A stretch of 60,106 nucleotides of DNA. Origin: Coxiellaceae bacterium (GTDB lineage Bacteria; Pseudomonadota; Gammaproteobacteria; Comchoanobacterales; Comchoanobacteraceae). Below the pieces are notes generated by a model. The model was given only the letters and a program-made list of their open reading frames with translations, searched no databases and was not told the DNA's origin. The first letter of the stretch is position 1, and the number at the start of each line of letters is the position of its first letter. The stretch covers positions 1 through 60,106 of the forward strand of contig CACKMC010000002.1 in the NCBI GenBank assembly GCA_902601155.1. The letters are read 5' to 3'. Below are positions 19,284 to 30,700 of the stretch, piece after piece. The translations under genes were made by a program, and so were the position numbers.

Positions 19284-20444
19284 TTATTGAACTGCTTTCA
19301 CAATATATTCAGCACCTTCTGCAAAACCATCCGCTGCATGAATAGACAAGCCACTGTCACGAAGTAATTGCAAACCTTCTTTCGAACGATTACCTTCTAA
19401 GCGAACAACCACTGGCACAGAAACCCCAACATCTTTCACAGCAGAAATAATGCCTTCTGCAATCAAATCACAACGAACAATACCACCAAAAATATTGACG
19501 AACACCGCTTTCACATGACTGTCTGATAAAATAATTTTAAATGCCTCGGTCACACGTTCACGTGTCGCACTGCCTCCCACATCCAAGAAATTAGCTGGCG
19601 AACCACCATACAAGGCAATGGTGTCCATCGTAGCCATGGCAAGGCCTGCGCCATTGACCATACAACCGATATCACCATCCAATGAAATGTAATTCAATTC
19701 CCACTCTGCCGCTTTTGATTCACGAGCATCTTCTTGTGTTTTATCTCTTAGTTGACGCAGCTGAGCTTGACGATATAAAGCATTTTCATCGACATTGATC
19801 TTGGCATCAAGACAAATCAAGTCACCCTGCTCAGTGATGACAAGCGGATTAATTTCAACCAAACTAAGATCACGCTCAATAAAGGTTTGCACTAATGTCA
19901 TGGTGAGTTTTGTGAATTGCTTGATCTGTTTGCTATCAAAACCTAACTGAAAACCAATTTCGCGGCATTGATAAGCTTGGATACCCACCAATGGATCCAC
20001 TAGACAGGTGAGAATCTTCTCGGGCGTTTCATGGGCTACCGTTTCGATGTCCACACCACCTTCAGTGGAAGCCATCACAGCCAAACGTTTTGCACTTCGA
20101 TCTAACACCACGCCCAAATAAAGCTCTTTTGAAATGGCACAAGGCTCTTCTAATAGGACTTGATGAACAGGCTGACCTTCACTGGTTGTTTGATAAGTCA
20201 CTAAGCGTGTACCAATCAATGATTTAACAGCGTCAAGAATCGCTTGTTTATCATCTAATAATTTGACGCCACCAGCTTTACCACGGCCCCCTGCATGGAC
20301 CTGTGCTTTGACAACACAACGGGTAAGTCCCATATTCTGTAAAGCTTGCTCTGCTTCATCTGAAGAGCTAACCACTTCGCCACGTGAAACTGGTATACCG
20401 ACACTGTCCAGCAATTGTTTGGCTTGATACTCATGAATATTCAT
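19284..20444 (-). CDS. sucC: Succinyl-CoA synthetase beta subunit
   Basis: SucC carries the ATP-grasp domain and the succinate-binding part of succinyl-CoA synthetase. The 386-residue protein starts [12 protein letters not shown] and contains [16 protein letters not shown]. It also has EINPL and the C-terminal [19 protein letters not shown] and VRLEGN segments. AAGGAG lies upstream of the ATG. Gaps to sucB and sucD are 12 and 10 bases, so the genes are co-transcribed. Confidence 0.98.
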   Translation of the reverse strand: MNIHEYQAKQLLDSVGIPVSRGEVVSSSDEAEQALQNMGLTRCVVKAQVHAGGRGKAGGVKLLDDKQAILDAVKSLIGTRLVTYQTTSEGQPVHQVLLEEPCAISKELYLGVVLDRSAKRLAVMASTEGGVDIETVAHETPEKILTCLVDPLVGIQAYQCREIGFQLGFDSKQIKQFTKLTMTLVQTFIERDLSLVEINPLVITEQGDLICLDAKINVDENALYRQAQLRQLRDKTQEDARESKAAEWELNYISLDGDIGCMVNGAGLAMATMDTIALYGGSPANFLDVGGSATRERVTEAFKIILSDSHVKAVFVNIFGGIVRCDLIAEGIISAVKDVGVSVPVVVRLEGNRSKEGLQLLRDSGLSIHAADGFAEGAEYIVKAVQ

Positions 20445-20456
20445 GTTTTCTCCTTA

Positions 20457-21620
20457 TTAAACATCAAGTAACATACGAGCAGGGTCTTCTAACATCTGCT
20501 TAATTGTTACGAGGAATTGAACGGCTTCTGCACCATCGATCAATCGATGATCATAGCTTAATGCCAAATACATCATCGGACGTATCACAATCGAATCGCC
20601 CTCTACAACGGGGCGCTTAACGATATTATGCATACCTAGAATAGCACTTTGTGGTGGATTGATAATCGGTGTGGATAACATGGAACCAAAAGTACCGCCA
20701 TTGGTTACAGTGAATGTACCACCCGTTAAATCATCCATTGTTAACTTACCACCTTGGGCCTTTTTGGCATAATCACGAATCGTTGACTCAATCTCTGCCA
20801 TGCTCATATTTTCAACATGGCGCAACACAGGAACCACAAGACCACGCTTTGAAGCAACCGCAATCCCAATATCAATATATTCATGATAAATGACATCATT
20901 TTGATCCATACTGGCATTAATCACGGGAAACTTTTTCAAGGCCGCCACAGATGCTTTCAAAAAGAATGACATGAAGCCAAGACGTGTATCATGGGTCGTT
21001 TCAAAAATATCTTTGTATGCTGAACGCAATGACATCACCGGTTGCATATTGACCTCATTGAAGGTCGTTAATATCGCAGCAGACTGCTGAACATTTAATA
21101 GACGCTCTGCCAATCTAGCACGCAAACGGGACATGGGCACTCTTGTCTCACGGCGAGAACCTGCGGTTTGCAAATCATGGGCCATGATACGACCTTTGGG
21201 CCCAGAGCCCTGCACAGCTTGAGCTTGCACCCCCTGCTCATGCATCTGGCGTCGAACGGATGGAGAGACAGGGGCTGTACTGGATGACACAGGTACCTCT
21301 TGGTGCTTAGCCGCTGTTTTTTCCACAGTGGGTTCTGCCACCGCATCATTTGACACTACAGCCTCTTTTTCAGGTGCTGCTTGCGTCTCATCAATCTCAG
21401 CTAACACAACCTCACCTTGTACACTGGCGCCTGTTTGATGATCGATACGTACTAAAACACCGGCAACAGGTGCTGGCACCTCCATCATAATCTTATCCGT
21501 TTCTAAGTCCACCAAGACTTCACCTTCTTGAACATAGTCACCCACTTGCTTATACCATGTTGCGATGGTGCCATCTGTGACAGACTCAGGTAATGTAGGG
21601 ACTTTAATGGTAATGGCCAT
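20457..21620 (-). CDS. sucB: Dihydrolipoyl succinyltransferase, E2 of 2-oxoglutarate dehydrogenase
   Basis: SucB moves the succinyl group to CoA in the 2-oxoglutarate dehydrogenase complex. The 387-residue protein has one N-terminal lipoyl domain with the lipoylated lysine in [13 protein letters not shown] (about residue 43). A small E3-binding domain with [13 protein letters not shown] (near residue 120) follows a mobile linker. The acyltransferase domain ends with [16 protein letters not shown], which carries the catalytic His and Asp. No lpd (E3) gene is in the window. It starts 12 bases after sucA. Confidence 0.98.
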   Translation of the reverse strand: MAITIKVPTLPESVTDGTIATWYKQVGDYVQEGEVLVDLETDKIMMEVPAPVAGVLVRIDHQTGASVQGEVVLAEIDETQAAPEKEAVVSNDAVAEPTVEKTAAKHQEVPVSSSTAPVSPSVRRQMHEQGVQAQAVQGSGPKGRIMAHDLQTAGSRRETRVPMSRLRARLAERLLNVQQSAAILTTFNEVNMQPVMSLRSAYKDIFETTHDTRLGFMSFFLKASVAALKKFPVINASMDQNDVIYHEYIDIGIAVASKRGLVVPVLRHVENMSMAEIESTIRDYAKKAQGGKLTMDDLTGGTFTVTNGGTFGSMLSTPIINPPQSAILGMHNIVKRPVVEGDSIVIRPMMYLALSYDHRLIDGAEAVQFLVTIKQMLEDPARMLLDV

Positions 21621-21632
21621 AATTTTCGTTCC

Positions 21633-24395
21633 TTAATGGTTAGCTATTGTTTCAAGTTCCAGGGCTTCTTCAATCACAGCACGTTGACGCTTATCATGTA
21701 CTGACTTATAACCTACTGCTGGCGCTGCTGACATTGGCCGTCCAACAAAAAGTAAGCTTTGTTTTGGCTGGCAACATGCCTCAAAATGATGACGAAGTGC
21801 ATACCATGCTCCCTGATTTTTCGGTTCTTCCTGGCACCAAACAATGGTCGCTGCTTTAGGAAATTGGGCCAGTGCTTCACGACATGCATGCTCAGGAAAT
21901 GGATAGAGCTGCTCAACACGAATCAATGCGATATGATCTAACTGATATTGTTCACATGCTTGCTTTAAATCATAATAAATTTTACCACTACACAAAATCA
22001 CTCGTTTTACCTGACGTGGCTTAATTTTTCTTGCATCAGAAATGACCAACTCAAAAGAGCCTTTGGCCATGTCTTCCAGTGAAACAGTCACTTCAGGGTG
22101 ACGTAGCAGACTTTTGGGTGACATGATCACCAATGGCTTACGATACTGACGAATCACCTGACGACGAAGCAGATGAAAAATTTGACCAGCTGTACTTGGC
22201 ACACAGACTTGTATATTGTGTTGTGCCGCCAGTTGCAGGAACCGTTCTAGTCTTGCCGAAGTATGCTCAGGACCTTGCCCTTCATAACCATGTGGCAAAA
22301 GCATCACCACCCCTGAGAGCAAGCCCCATTTCTGCCAGCCTGAGCTGATGAACTGGTCAATGATCACTTGGGCGCCATTCACAAAATCACCATATTGTGC
22401 CTCCCAGACCGTCAGATTCATGGGATGAGAAAGACTGTAACCATACTCAAAACCCAAGACAGATTGTTCGGATAAGACGGAGTTATAGACATCAAAGCGT
22501 GCCGTATCTTTTGCGATCATTTCAAAGGGACAAAAGCGCTGATCTGTTTGTTGATCGACCACAAAGGCATGACGATGACTGAATGTGCCACGCCCTGCAT
22601 CTTGACCGTTTAAACGCACACGATAACCTTCATGAACCAGTGAGGCATAAGCAAGTAACTCTGCAAAGCCCCAGCGTACGCCTTGCTCACCATCTAGCAT
22701 AGCCTGACGCTCTGACCACAATTTTTTCACTTGTTTTGCACCTTCAAAACCTTCTGGTAGCTGCAAAATTTGCTGGCCAACGTCTATAAGCGATTGTCGA
22801 GACATACTGGTTGTATGCGGCTGATCCCAGGACTGATGTAAAAAAGGCTTCCATAGACCAGCACGCTGCGTAGCAACGCCTTCGTGCATCGTCTCAACTA
22901 ATTGATGTCCCTGTGTTAATTTATCAGCAATACATTGCTGCATAGACGTTAACCAAGCTTGATCACATAGGTTTTTTTCTAGACAATATTGTTCAAACAA
23001 CTTCGCCACAGGCGTATGCTGTTTTATTTGTTGGTACATGCCAGGTTGTGTCACACTGGGATCATCTGCTTCATTATGGCCAAAACGACGATAACCTATC
23101 AATTCAATGGCGACACTTCGCCCAAATGTCATACGGTAGGCCATGGCTAGGCGTGCCACAAATAACACAGCAGGAATATCATCGGCATTTACATGAAAAA
23201 TAGGCCCATTGAATAAATGAAAAATATCGGTTGGGTATTGGCCAATACGGGATTCTTCACTTCGGCTTGTGGTAAAGCCAATTTGATTATTCAAAACGAT
23301 ATGGACACCACCATGTACGTCATGCGCAGCCGTACGACTCATGTTAATCATCTCAGCAACCACACCTTGTCCAGCAACCGCAGCATCACCGTGGACAATG
23401 ATTGGGACAATGCCTTTGCCATAACCTGTTCTCTCCTGCCTTGCGCGAACTGTACCCATCACAACGGGCCCAATAAATTCGAGGTGAGAGGGATTACAAG
23501 CGAGTGATAAGTGCACTGTTTGGTCACCATAACATCGATCAGAAGAGTACCCCATGTGGTATTGAACGTCACCTGATTGATCTTCTTTTGGTACAAATTG
23601 TCCTGTGAACTTATCGTAGGTTGTTTTAAAAGGCATGCCTAATACATTCATCATCACACTTAAACGCCCACGGTGAGCTAAGCCAAGACGCGCTTCTTTT
23701 AAAGTATGCTCTTTTGCTCCACAGGCGATCATATGGTTAATCAATGGAATCAAAGCTTCAGCACCTTCAAGGCCAAAACGCTTTTTACCCACGAAGTTCC
23801 TTGCTAAAAAACGCTCCATTTGGTCGGCACATAATACTTCTTCCATGGCTTGTTTCGCGACCTCTTCCGTGACAGTGTTTTCACCAAATGTCATGATGGC
23901 CTGGTCTAACCAGTGTCGCTCATCTTGTCGAAGAATATGACCATATTCAAAACCTATAGATCCAAGAAAAATACGATGTAAATAATCTTGATAGGATACA
24001 CCTGCAGGCAGAGAACATTGGGCAGGTGCTTGCTTCAAATCAGAAATATTTAAATGTTCACTGTGTGACAAAACCGCTGCATGCTGTTCTTTTTCATTGG
24101 ACGCATGTGCCAAAGGGTTCGTGGCAGCATACCGGAAAGCATGTTGTCGGTAACAGTCAAAAACGTCACGCGAGGCGCCCCCTTCGTTCACAAAGTATGG
24201 TTTTTGTAATGCCGCTGCAGTATGTTGACGTATTAATTGATGTGACTCACTTTCGCCCATGGTTGAAAAAAAAGTACGCCAAGGTTCTTCACATTGCTGT
24301 GGATCTTGCAAATAGGTCTCATACAAAGCTTCTAAATACTCACCATTCTCAGAAAAAAAATGAGCACTTTCTTTAAAATAAGGAATAGATGCCAT
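21633..24395 (-). CDS. sucA: 2-oxoglutarate dehydrogenase E1 component
   Basis: SucA is the thiamine-diphosphate-dependent decarboxylase of the 2-oxoglutarate dehydrogenase complex. ATG 24395 gives 920 residues. AGGGGA lies 6 bases upstream of it, while an upstream in-frame start would run into sdhB. Recognisable parts are the N-terminal helix that binds E2, RLGLAHRGRLSVMMNVLG, HGDAAVAGQGVVAE, YRRFGHNEADDPS, and the C-terminal VVMLLPHGYEGQGPEH segment. It follows sdhB by 10 bases, so the sdh and suc genes form one operon. Confidence 0.97.
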   Translation of the reverse strand: MASIPYFKESAHFFSENGEYLEALYETYLQDPQQCEEPWRTFFSTMGESESHQLIRQHTAAALQKPYFVNEGGASRDVFDCYRQHAFRYAATNPLAHASNEKEQHAAVLSHSEHLNISDLKQAPAQCSLPAGVSYQDYLHRIFLGSIGFEYGHILRQDERHWLDQAIMTFGENTVTEEVAKQAMEEVLCADQMERFLARNFVGKKRFGLEGAEALIPLINHMIACGAKEHTLKEARLGLAHRGRLSVMMNVLGMPFKTTYDKFTGQFVPKEDQSGDVQYHMGYSSDRCYGDQTVHLSLACNPSHLEFIGPVVMGTVRARQERTGYGKGIVPIIVHGDAAVAGQGVVAEMINMSRTAAHDVHGGVHIVLNNQIGFTTSRSEESRIGQYPTDIFHLFNGPIFHVNADDIPAVLFVARLAMAYRMTFGRSVAIELIGYRRFGHNEADDPSVTQPGMYQQIKQHTPVAKLFEQYCLEKNLCDQAWLTSMQQCIADKLTQGHQLVETMHEGVATQRAGLWKPFLHQSWDQPHTTSMSRQSLIDVGQQILQLPEGFEGAKQVKKLWSERQAMLDGEQGVRWGFAELLAYASLVHEGYRVRLNGQDAGRGTFSHRHAFVVDQQTDQRFCPFEMIAKDTARFDVYNSVLSEQSVLGFEYGYSLSHPMNLTVWEAQYGDFVNGAQVIIDQFISSGWQKWGLLSGVVMLLPHGYEGQGPEHTSARLERFLQLAAQHNIQVCVPSTAGQIFHLLRRQVIRQYRKPLVIMSPKSLLRHPEVTVSLEDMAKGSFELVISDARKIKPRQVKRVILCSGKIYYDLKQACEQYQLDHIALIRVEQLYPFPEHACREALAQFPKAATIVWCQEEPKNQGAWYALRHHFEACCQPKQSLLFVGRPMSAAPAVGYKSVHDKRQRAVIEEALELETIANH

Positions 24396-24405
24396 AACGC
24401 GTCCC

Positions 24406-25104
24406 CTATTGATTGGTTTCATTGATCGCTTGTTTAATATGACCAATGGCTTGCGTAGGGCTTAGGCCTTTTGGACATACATCCGTACAACTCATCACAC
24501 CACGACAACGGTATAAGGCATACAAAGACTCAAGTTGTTTGACACGCTCCTCAGTAGATTGATCTCGACTATCTAAAATAAATCGACAAGCAGCCAACAA
24601 TGCAGCAGGGCCTAAAAATTTATCAGGATTCCACCAATAAGAGGGACAACTGGTTGTACAACAAGCGCATAAGATGCATTCATAAAGACCATCTAACTTC
24701 TTTCTATCGGAAGGAGATTGCAAGTATTCAGCAATCGCATCGTCGGATTTGCGCTGTAGGTAGGGCTCAACCTTAGCATAGTGATCATAAAAACGACTCA
24801 TGTCGACAATCAGATCACGCTCGACAGGTAGACCTGGTAAGGGCCTTAATGTGATTTTTTTCGGTAAATTTGCCCAGATGGTTTGACATGCCAAACCATT
24901 TTTTCCATTGATGTTCATGCCATCAGAGCCACACACACCGCCACCGCAAGAACGACGAAAACCCAAAGTAGGGTCCTCTGCCTTAATATGCTCTAGCACA
25001 TCAAGCAACATAATGCCTGAGACCTTAGAGGTATCCACATGAAAATTTTGCATATAAGGCGCTTTATCTACGTCAGGGTTATACCGATAAATGATGACTT
25101 CCAT
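24406..25104 (-). CDS. sdhB: Succinate dehydrogenase iron-sulfur subunit
   Basis: SdhB carries the [2Fe-2S], [4Fe-4S] and [3Fe-4S] clusters of respiratory complex II. The 232-residue protein has the ferredoxin-like cluster CGGGVCGSDGMNINGK with a further Cys in GLAC. CILCACCTTSCP and CRGVMSCTDVCPKGLSP serve the other two clusters. The first loop reads CGGGVC where E. coli has CREGVC, which is a mild variation. Its ATG overlaps the sdhA stop by one base. Confidence 0.98.
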   Translation of the reverse strand: MEVIIYRYNPDVDKAPYMQNFHVDTSKVSGIMLLDVLEHIKAEDPTLGFRRSCGGGVCGSDGMNINGKNGLACQTIWANLPKKITLRPLPGLPVERDLIVDMSRFYDHYAKVEPYLQRKSDDAIAEYLQSPSDRKKLDGLYECILCACCTTSCPSYWWNPDKFLGPAALLAACRFILDSRDQSTEERVKQLESLYALYRCRGVMSCTDVCPKGLSPTQAIGHIKQAINETNQ

Positions 25105-26861
25105 TAATTATCTCGCTCTTTTAAAGGAATAGGGTCAACTTGCAATGGTTGCATGTTAACAGGTCTTTTTCGCCATGCGCCTTGTGCATCCATCATGAGA
25201 TGACAATGCCAATTCTCATCATCACGCGCAGTGTAATCAACGCGTGCATGGGCGCCACGACTTTCCTTGCGTGTGTATGCAGACACTGCCGTGACATAAG
25301 CAGTGGCCAATAAATTATCCAGTTCAAGGGCCTCTACCCGTGCTGTATTAAACACACGACTATGATCCTCTAACACAGTATGCTCGTGTTTTTCGATTAA
25401 TTGCTTAAGCGCAGCCACACCCTCTTTCATCGATGTTTCTGTACGGAAAACACCAAAGTCTTCCTGCATGATTTTTTGCATCTCATGACGAATCGCCGCA
25501 ACAGACTCACCACTTTTACCCTTGGTATTATCCCAACGCCTGGCTCGTGAAACCGCCTGCTCAATCTCATCGGGACTGATGACTGGACTCGCATAGCCTT
25601 CCTTCAATAACTTGTGCATGTGTTTACCACTGGCTCGACCGAACACAACCAAATCTAACAGTGAATTCGCACCCAATCGGTTTGCGCCATGAACAGAAAC
25701 ACACGCACACTCACCCGATGCAAATAAACCTGGCACCACACTATCTTGTTCTCCTGCAAGGACCTCACCCCATTTATTGGTAGGAATACCGCCCATGGCG
25801 TAGTGACAGGTTGGCACAACAGGAATCGGTTCCTTCGTCGCATCAACATTGGCAAAAGTTTTAGCAAGATCCGTGATACCTGGCAAACGCTCATGCAACA
25901 GATCTGCGCCCAAATGGTCTAGTTTAAGATAAACGTGATCACCTTTAGGACCGCAACCTCTCCCCTCTCGAATTTCAAGCATACTGGAACGTGACACAAC
26001 ATCTCGACATGCCAGATCTTTTTGAACAGGTGCATAGCGCTCCATGTATCGCTCACCATCTTTATTCAACAAATACCCGCCTTCGCCACGCGAACCTTCC
26101 GTGATCAGGACGCCACAACCGGCGATGCCTGTAGGGTGAAATTGCCACATTTCCATATCTTGTAAAGCAAACCCTGCCCGTAACACCATGCCAAACCCAT
26201 CACCCGTACACGTGTAAGCATTGGTGGTGGATGCATAAATACGACCAGCACCTCCGGTCGCTAGTAATGTTAACCGGGCATTCAAATAACGATATTCACC
26301 GGTAGCGATCGACATGACCACAGCACCAGCTACTTGACCATCTTGTGTTTTTACCAAATCAATCGCATACCATTCATTCAGAAATTGCGTCCCATGTGCA
26401 ATATTCTGTTGAAATAAAGTATGTAGCATAGCATGACCTGTTCTGTCAGCTGCCGCACAGGTTCGATGGATGCTTCCTTGACCGAAACGACTGGTTTGAC
26501 CACCAAATGCACGCTGATAAATCTTACCCTCATCAGTCCGACTGAATGGCAAGCCCATGTGCTCAAGCTCAATAATACTTTGCGGTGCTTGCTCACACAT
26601 ATACTCAATGGCTTCTTGATCCCCCAAACCATCGCTACCCATCACAGTATCATACATGTGCCAACGCCAATCATCTTCTTCCATATTACCCAGTGCCGCA
26701 TTAATACCACCCTGTGCTGCTACAGTGTGCGAGCGTGTAGGAAACACTTTAGACACTACTGCAACATTGTAACCACTTCGTCCTAGCTCCAATGCGGCCC
26801 GTAAACCCGAGCCACCGCCACCAATGATAATGGCGTCATAAGATTGATGCACGATACTCAT
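25104..26861 (-). CDS. sdhA: Succinate dehydrogenase flavoprotein subunit
   Basis: SdhA is the FAD-bearing catalytic subunit of complex II. ATG 26861 gives 585 residues and overlaps the sdhD stop by 4 bases (ATGA). The frame is open a further 123 bases upstream, inside sdhD, but that part has no family similarity. The protein shows the Rossmann start [19 protein letters not shown] and the covalent-FAD histidine in [14 protein letters not shown]. Substrate-site segments HPTGI and RGEGGYL are present, and [11 protein letters not shown] near residue 350. Confidence 0.98.
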   Translation of the reverse strand: MSIVHQSYDAIIIGGGGSGLRAALELGRSGYNVAVVSKVFPTRSHTVAAQGGINAALGNMEEDDWRWHMYDTVMGSDGLGDQEAIEYMCEQAPQSIIELEHMGLPFSRTDEGKIYQRAFGGQTSRFGQGSIHRTCAAADRTGHAMLHTLFQQNIAHGTQFLNEWYAIDLVKTQDGQVAGAVVMSIATGEYRYLNARLTLLATGGAGRIYASTTNAYTCTGDGFGMVLRAGFALQDMEMWQFHPTGIAGCGVLITEGSRGEGGYLLNKDGERYMERYAPVQKDLACRDVVSRSSMLEIREGRGCGPKGDHVYLKLDHLGADLLHERLPGITDLAKTFANVDATKEPIPVVPTCHYAMGGIPTNKWGEVLAGEQDSVVPGLFASGECACVSVHGANRLGANSLLDLVVFGRASGKHMHKLLKEGYASPVISPDEIEQAVSRARRWDNTKGKSGESVAAIRHEMQKIMQEDFGVFRTETSMKEGVAALKQLIEKHEHTVLEDHSRVFNTARVEALELDNLLATAYVTAVSAYTRKESRGAHARVDYTARDDENWHCHLMMDAQGAWRKRPVNMQPLQVDPIPLKERDN

Positions 26862-27211
26862 AAGCCAACTCCTGAAGCTATCCATAACCCCCAAACAAAC
26901 AAGGCGACTAAAACAATAAGCACTGTGAGGTGAACCAAGGGTCGTATCAGAGGGTGATGAATATAATCTGTACATACTGTCCAAATACCTAAGTAGGCAT
27001 GAACCAAAATACTTAAAGAGGTCACACTCACCAACACATTAAGCCATACTTGCTGAAAAACCGCATGCCAAGCTAAAACACTATCGGATGACATGACAAG
27101 CCATTGATACAACAAAAACCACAACAAAAGGGCAGGCGAAACCAAACTCACACGCTGCAACCACCAGTTATAATAACCACCTTTTCGCTGCCATAATGTC
27201 TTTATACCCAT
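26858..27211 (-). CDS. sdhD: Succinate dehydrogenase membrane anchor subunit SdhD
   Basis: SdhD is one of the two membrane anchors that hold complex II in the inner membrane and help form the heme b and quinone sites. The 117-residue protein has three hydrophobic segments (about residues 22-42, 53-75 and 90-112), with [13 protein letters not shown] between the second and third, typical of the family. It overlaps sdhC by 10 bases and sdhA by 4. The sequence is poorly conserved overall, so identity rests partly on operon position. Confidence 0.93.
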   Translation of the reverse strand: MGIKTLWQRKGGYYNWWLQRVSLVSPALLLWFLLYQWLVMSSDSVLAWHAVFQQVWLNVLVSVTSLSILVHAYLGIWTVCTDYIHHPLIRPLVHLTVLIVLVALFVWGLWIASGVGL

Positions 27212-27573
27212 AACATACCCTCAATGATTATTGCTGTGATTACAAAAACACCCCATGTAAGGTAAGCACTTAGACGACCACCTTTTAAATCTTCTGCAAA
27301 ACCTGCATCCATCACCAGATGACGAACACCTGCAAAAAAATGATATAAAAAAGCGAGAATAATGACGGAAAAGAATATTTTATCTGAGACCTCTAGACCA
27401 TGAGGCATTTGTCCCCAAGGTACCTTCATTGTGACTAACACAGCCCACCACCAATAGAGATAAGGCAAACTTAATATCATCACTAAACCAGAAACGCGGT
27501 GCATAATAGATGTTAACCCCATCACTGACAAACGTATCTGAAATAAATTTAAAAATACTGGCTTTCTAGTCAA
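27202..27573 (-). CDS. sdhC: Succinate dehydrogenase cytochrome b556 subunit SdhC
   Basis: SdhC is the larger membrane anchor and binds heme b with SdhD. The 123-residue protein has the family start PVFLNLFQIRLSV, the SIMHRVSGL element, three membrane segments and the heme-ligand region FLYHFFAGVRHLVMD. The frame begins with TTG at 27573. The ATG 6 bases upstream is out of frame and runs into a stop at once, so TTG is the likely start, with AGGTG in front of it. It is the first gene of the eight-gene sdhCDAB-sucABCD run. Confidence 0.94.
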   Translation of the reverse strand: MTRKPVFLNLFQIRLSVMGLTSIMHRVSGLVMILSLPYLYWWWAVLVTMKVPWGQMPHGLEVSDKIFFSVIILAFLYHFFAGVRHLVMDAGFAEDLKGGRLSAYLTWGVFVITAIIIEGMLWV

Positions 27574-27605
27574 TCCATCACCTCTATGCCTTCACATGTA
27601 TAGAT

Positions 27606-27633
27606 AGTGTAGCGCAGCCATTAAATTTTTCAA
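27606..27633 (-). promoter_or_regulatory. Candidate promoter of the sdh-suc operon
   Basis: On the reverse strand TTGAAA (27633-27628) and TACACT (27611-27606) are 16 bases apart. They lie about 33 bases upstream of the sdhC TTG codon. This is a reasonable sigma-70 match in the right place for the eight-gene operon. No operator could be recognised. Confidence 0.5.
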
Positions 27634-27711
27634 GCATAAAGATAAAAAAAATCGGGCAAAATAGCCCAAAAAAAGCAAATATAAACTATTTAATAAAAAA
27701 AAGAGAAAAGT

Positions 27712-30700
27712 ATGGATGAACTCAATACAAGCCCCCCTACCGACTTTGTACTTCCTTGTCAGTCTGCGCAACAAGTGACATATAGAGTTGAGTTAAGTAG
27801 TAAGGATTATGAGCATTTGATTACTTGCCCAGAAATAACGTTGCATACAAAAAAAGATGGTAGCCTTGAAAAACTGACAATAACAGTGACATCTCTTTCT
27901 CGAGACACATTAACACGCATTCAAAAAACGCCCGCTTTAATGAAAGCTATTGGCCATGCATTCGCAAAAGATACCAGGCATTGGCCTACACTAAATGAGC
28001 AACTACTGAAGAACCAACAAGACCCCATTCAATGTGTCAACATGTTCATGAATTTTACAGGCTTTACTCAAGAAGCTCATGTATTGATTGGCGATGAAAA
28101 ACCCGATGACTTACAAAAACTGGTGTTTGCCATGACTCACATGCAGGGCAACCTTTTACCCAAAAATTTATCAGTCCTGGAAAACTTTCTCTTTGCTTTC
28201 ACTGGGATGAAAAAACAAATTCGAAAGTCAGCAGCATTTAATGTGCAATATCAAATGCAACCTAAATTAGCCTATGAAATGACTTCTACCCCGCAACCCA
28301 TTGAGACACTGAATCCGCTTGAACCTGGGAATACCAGCCTCTACGAAACAGTGGAAGGCCAGGTAGGTGGGCATGTGACCATCACCGCTTATGAAGATCG
28401 AATTGCAGTCGATCATACACAAAACATTGACTATCGATTTGCCGCCTATTTGATCCGTCATGCACCCTCGCCGCCTGAACTACAAGATACTTTAAATACA
28501 ATAGGAAATATGTATACTATCGATGAGTCATGGCTACCCATACTCACACTCTCTAAACCCTGTCAAGAAAGGCTCGCTGATCTTGTTGAAAACGCGCATT
28601 TAACCCAAACCATGATAAGCCCTGAACTCATCGAGTGGATCCAAAGCAATCCATCGGAAAAAGACTTTCATTACGTTTCAAATCTACTTCTTTTTCGCGC
28701 ATCACCAGAAATCGTAACACAAGCACTGGCCGAATCACCCACTGAATCACACGCGATAGACCATCCTTTACATCACTTAGCTGATTATGGTCATGATATT
28801 TTATTCAAACTGTCTAAACAAACTGATATGACGAACATACCAGTCAGCCACAATCTTCTCAAATGGCTATCTACCCCACCCTCTCTGACACAACAACAAT
28901 ATTTTTGTCAGCTCAACAATTTAAACGCTCCCCATGATATTATCATAGACTTTCTATCAAACCCTGAGAAAAAAACACGTTATGCTCACTTACTTGACAC
29001 GCATCAGCATGACGCATCCAGCGATTCACTTCACCGATCCACACCACCTTCTTGGTTACAAGATCCATTCACCGTACAATATCGAAGAGATATGCAGCAT
29101 CAATTCTCACCAAGCGATCACACCTTGACAACGACACACCCCTTTGTTCGTGACATCGCTGCGCTACAACATGACTTGAGTCCAACCAAACACAGTGAAC
29201 CATTCAAAAATTACCAATACGACTTAATGAATCCTGACGTTTTCACATGGATGAATGCGCAAGGGATACTCCCTCACTTTCTTGAGAACACTTATCATCA
29301 AGACGTTATCCATTTTTTAAATGGGCTCATGGAACAACCTTTAAAACGTATTGCCATAGAAAAGATGTTTCATGATAGCCTATCTTTTTTTACAGAAAAA
29401 GAATCCCAATCATGGTCTGCCTCACTACTCATCGAACTTGCTCAACACCCAGAAAAAATGCCTTATGCTCAAGTACAAATGGCATGTTTAACACAAATGC
29501 CCGCTATCAAAACAAAGATTTTTCAAAGAATTTTGAAGCATCCCATTTTAGGGAAACTATCACCATGCGATCAACTACGTCATGCCACTTACTTGTTACA
29601 TGAAAATGATAGCCCAAAGCTTGTCCAGCAAACTGACGCTTTTCTAAAAAAAACAAGCTTTGATTCAACAGAAACTAATATGCTCATCACGCTCATGTCT
29701 ACCATGTCAGAAGCTGCATTGCCTCAATTCATGGGCGCACATCATTTGATGATTGATGACAAATACGCCGTATTCCGCCAAATCATGCAAACCCCTTCAC
29801 GTGACCCAAAGCTGACCCAAACAATCTATTTATTTGAACAGCGCAAACAAGCACCAGACCTTTATAGCACCTTTCATATCAAATCCCCTTACGTAGAAAA
29901 CCCTCTATGGCTCTATGCCTTTAGCCAATTAAAACAGTGCCCTCCCAAACAATTTGCGTTATGGCGTGCAGACAGAAACCTTCAAACTATATGCCAATCT
30001 GAGTCACCTGAAAACAGTCAAGAAGCATTACATATGTTAATCGGCCTCAGCTATGCGGCATTAAAACAAAGCAGCCGTGAAACATCTGCTTTTTTCGCAC
30101 GAATCCAAAACAGTAAGATTCCTCCTATCATGCTCAACCCAATGCATACCACTTGTTTCTTACAGGAAGCTATTTTTCTACACCGTGCCATCAACTACAG
30201 CCATGGCCTATTCTCTCGCGAAGGTGACCTAAACATGTTAATGACACAAGATGTGCTGACCGCACTACATGACGCAAAGATAAACGCCTCTGATCACCCC
30301 CAGGTTGGTGAATACTTATATGAACACCAAGGTGATCTCCATACATGCATGACGGTGATGTCTTCACCTATTCTTTTAAACGCACTTGCCCATGACAAGC
30401 AATTCACAGCATGCATACAATCAATCATCACATCACCTTTTATTCAAAAACACTATCCACCAGGACTTCAGAACCGTCACGTTCAGGACATACTTTATCC
30501 TATAATCCGAGACTTCCCATGCCATGAAGTCATCACATTCATGCAGTGTCTAAGCGATGAAAACAAACGATTAACCCCAGAGGATAAAAAAGCATTATTC
30601 GAACATATCACACCTAAGAATTGGAGGGCATTTCAAACACTCAACCGCTTAAATCGTGATCGAACGGTATTCAAGGGCATTCAAGGCATCCATGCAGCTT

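Noticed and set aside
26862-26984. N-terminal extension of the sdhA frame
   Set aside because: The extension lies inside sdhD and has no similarity to flavoproteins. The ATG at 26861 fits the family N-terminus and the 4-base overlap.
27654-27667. GGGC-aaaata-GCCC inverted repeat between sdhC and the giant gene, considered as a terminator
   Set aside because: The stem is only 4 base pairs and it lies between two divergent genes, where no transcript should end. The flanking A and T runs reflect local composition.
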